The notes under the pieces were generated by a model, which ran no database searches, was not told the DNA's origin, and saw nothing but the letters and a program-made list of their open reading frames with translations. A stretch of DNA of 23,930 nucleotides from JANXAZ01 sp964504655 (lineage in GTDB: Bacteria; Pseudomonadota; Alphaproteobacteria; Geminicoccales; Geminicoccaceae): assembly GCA_964504655.1 (NCBI GenBank), contig CAZDFD010000070.1, forward strand, positions 1-23,930, given 5' to 3'. The translations under genes were made by a program, and so were the position numbers. Positions 21,787 to 23,930 of this stretch are shown piece by piece (position 1 is the first letter of the stretch; each line of letters starts with the position of its first letter).

Positions 21787-22374
21787 TTGCGCGTCCACCT
21801 CGTCTACTGCCACCCCTGCCCCGAGAGCTTCGCGGCGGCGCTCTGCGAGCGGGTCCTGGCCGGCCTCGGCCGGGCCGGGCACGAGGTCGACCTGCTCGAC
21901 CTCTACGCCTCCGGCTTCGACCCGGTGATGGGTGCGGAGGAGCGGCGCCGCTACCACGACCCCGGCGTCAACGAGGCGCCGGTCGCCGAGCATCTCGACC
22001 GCTTGCGCCGGGCCGAGGCGCTCGTCCTCGTCTATCCCACCTGGTGGTACGGGCCGCCGGCGCTGCTCAAGGGCTGGCTCGACCGGGTCTGGGTGCCGCA
22101 CGCGACCTTCACCCTGCCCGAGCCCGGCCGGCCGATCGGCCGGGTGCTCACCAACATCCGACTGATCGCGGCGGTCAGCACGCTGGGTTCGCCCTGGTGG
22201 TGGTGGACCTTCCTCGGCCAGCCCGGCCGCCGCCAGGTCCTGACCGGCCTCAAGGTGATCTGCCATCCGCGCTGCCGGACCCTGTGGCTGGCCCTGCACC
22301 GCATGGACACGGTGAGCGAGGCCCGCCGGCGCGCCTTCCTGGCCGCGGTCGAGGCCCGCTTCGCGCGGCTCTGA
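21787..22374 (+). CDS. Flavodoxin-fold NAD(P)H-dependent oxidoreductase (quinone-reductase type)
   Basis: A 195-residue protein of the NAD(P)H dehydrogenase (quinone)/MdaB-KefF family, which uses FMN or FAD to reduce quinones or other acceptors by two electrons in the cytoplasm. The N-terminal strand VHLVYCHPCPESFAAALCERV binds the cofactor phosphate. YPTWWYGPPALLKGWLDRVW (about 79-98) is the family's flavin-ring and dimer motif. A tryptophan run (GSPWWWWTFLG) lies near 140. The only usable start is a TTG at 21787, without a clear ribosome site, so the true N-terminus is less certain than the family. It may help keep quinones reduced, but co-regulation with ubiE/ubiB is not shown. Confidence 0.85.
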   Translation: MRVHLVYCHPCPESFAAALCERVLAGLGRAGHEVDLLDLYASGFDPVMGAEERRRYHDPGVNEAPVAEHLDRLRRAEALVLVYPTWWYGPPALLKGWLDRVWVPHATFTLPEPGRPIGRVLTNIRLIAAVSTLGSPWWWWTFLGQPGRRQVLTGLKVICHPRCRTLWLALHRMDTVSEARRRAFLAAVEARFARL

Positions 22375-22408
22375 GCCCGGGGTTCCGCGCCGAGGGCGGG
22401 TCGGCTAG

Positions 22409-22423
22409 CCTCCGGCCCGGAGG
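22409..22423 (+). promoter_or_regulatory. Dyad that can cover the DppD-type ribosome-binding site
   Basis: CCTCCGG-C-CCGGAGG is a perfect 15-base dyad whose right arm is the GGAGG ribosome site of the following gene. In RNA it could form CCUCC / GGAGG with a 5-base loop and hide the site. The element TAGCCT just overlaps its left arm. Confidence 0.4.
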
Positions 22424-22431
22424 TGCGCCCC

Positions 22432-23417
22432 TTGCCGAGCCTGCTCGAGGTCGAGGATCTCGCTGTCGCCTTCCGCGACGAGGCCGGCGAGGTGCCGGTT
22501 CTGGACGGTGTCGGCCTCGACCTCGAGGCCGGCGCCACGCTCGGCCTGGTCGGCGAATCGGGCTGCGGCAAGAGCGTCACCGCGCTCGCGCTGATGGGCC
22601 TCCTGCCGCGCCCGCAGGCGCGCGTCACGGCCGGACGGATCCGCTTCGAGGGCCGCGATCTCCTGGCCCTGCCCGAGCGCGAGCTCAGGGCGCTGCGCGG
22701 CTCGCGCCTGGCGATGATCTTCCAGGAGCCGATGACCTCGCTGAACCCGGTCCTCTCGGTCGGCGACCAGCTCGTCGAGGTGATCCGCTATCATCGGACG
22801 ATGCCGGCCCGGGCCGCCCGCGAGCTCGCCCGGGAGACCCTGGCCCGGGTCCGCATCCCCGAGCCCGCACGGCGGCTCAAGCAGTACCCGCACGAGCTGT
22901 CGGGCGGCATGCGCCAGCGGGTGATGATCGCCCTGGCGCTCGTCAACCGCCCGGCCCTGCTCGTGGCCGACGAGCCCACGACCGCGCTCGACGTCACCAT
23001 CCAGGCGCAGATCCTGGAGCTGATCCGCGCCCTTCAGGCCGAGACCGGCACGGCCGTGCTCCTGATCACCCACGATCTGGGCGTGGTCGCCGAGACCGCC
23101 CGCGACGTGGCCGTCATGTACGCCGGCCGGATCGTCGAGCGGGCCCCGGTCCTGGCCCTGTTCGAGGACCCGCAGCACCCCTACACGATCGGCCTCATGG
23201 GCTCGATCCCGCGCCTCGACCGCCGCCGCGACCGGCTCGCCGTGATCCCGGGCAGCGTGCCGGGCCCGCGCGCCTGGGGCCCGGGCTGCCGCTTCGCCGG
23301 ACGCTGCCCGCTGGCGGACGCCCGCTGCCGGGCCGAGCGGCCGGTGCTGCGCGAGCTGGCCCCGGGCCACGCGGTCGCCTGCCACAAGGCGCCGCTCGAG
23401 GCGGGGGTGGCCGCGGC

Positions 23418-23421
<4 letters not shown>
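22432..23421 (+). CDS. Dipeptide/oligopeptide ABC importer ATPase, DppD/OppD type
   Basis: A 329-residue ATP-binding subunit. Walker A GESGCGKS (41-48), Q98 in IFQEPMTSLNP, signature LSGGMRQR (156-163), Walker B LLVADEP (176-182) and His214 in LITHDLGVV are present. The C-terminal OppD/DppD extension has DPQHPYTIGLMGSIP (247-260) and the cysteine cluster C286, C292, C299 and C317, which in this family binds an Fe-S cluster or otherwise stabilises the domain. The TTG at 22432 is chosen over the GTG at 22423, because GGAGG (22419-22423) is correctly spaced for the TTG and overlaps the GTG. It overlaps the next ATPase gene. Permease and binding-protein genes are not in the window. Confidence 0.92.

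Positions 23422-23930
<509 letters not shown>

Noticed and set aside
22423..22431. GTG at 22423 as the start of the DppD-type ATPase.
   Set aside because: Its first base is part of the GGAGG ribosome site that is properly spaced for the TTG at 22432, and no other ribosome site precedes it.

Overview
The window is a chromosomal segment of very high GC (over 70% by eye) from a bacterium that is most likely an alphaproteobacterium of the Rhodospirillales/Geminicoccales type. The reasons are the GC content, the block dnaA-dnaN-recF-gyrB next to rpsT, an enoyl-CoA hydratase and mutM, and the ubiquinone/coenzyme run ubiE-ubiB-coaBC-dut. That arrangement is familiar from this part of the Alphaproteobacteria. 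The lineage call is from memory of gene order, not from a search. Nearly every gene is a recognisable family member. I found no tRNA, rRNA, CRISPR array, insertion sequence or prophage gene.

Layout. (1) 1-3212, minus strand: a complete pqqABCD set with pqqE cut by the window edge. It makes the redox cofactor PQQ, and pqqB to pqqE are chained by 4-base start/stop overlaps. (2) 3317-6606: a LysR-type regulator divergent from an M20-family amidase of the N-carbamoyl-amino-acid hydrolase/ureidopropionase type, followed by an overlapping ATPase of a nitrate/sulfonate/taurine-type ABC importer. A perfect dyad with T-N11-A spacing lies between the divergent genes. (3) 6616-7209, minus: an exported Spy/CpxP-like (LTxxQ) protein. 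(4) 7278-14188, minus: gyrB, recF, dnaN, dnaA and rpsT. The only gene-free stretch over 300 bases (13505-13909) lies between rpsT and dnaA. It holds a rpsT terminator candidate, a good dnaA promoter candidate and an AT-rich inverted repeat, but no recognisable DnaA boxes. (5) 14279-15997, minus: enoyl-CoA hydratase and mutM. (6) 16092-20612, plus: ubiE, ubiB, coaBC, dut and a cysteine-poor Rrf2-family regulator, ending in a clear intrinsic terminator. (7) 20768-23930, plus: an EamA/DMT exporter, a flavodoxin-fold NAD(P)H oxidoreductase, and the two ATPases of a dipeptide/oligopeptide ABC importer, the second cut by the window end.

The genes group into cofactor and quinone metabolism (PQQ, ubiquinone, CoA), replication and repair (DnaA, DnaN, RecF, GyrB, MutM, Dut) and uptake/regulation modules. 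I see no clearly new multi-gene system. The observations most worth checking are small-scale: a perfect 23-bp tandem duplication carrying the ribosome-binding site of coaBC, the textbook LysR box, an Rrf2 regulator without Fe-S cysteines followed by a palindrome at the next promoter, the AT-rich dyad in the dnaA leader, and a transporter ATPase with no partners beside it.
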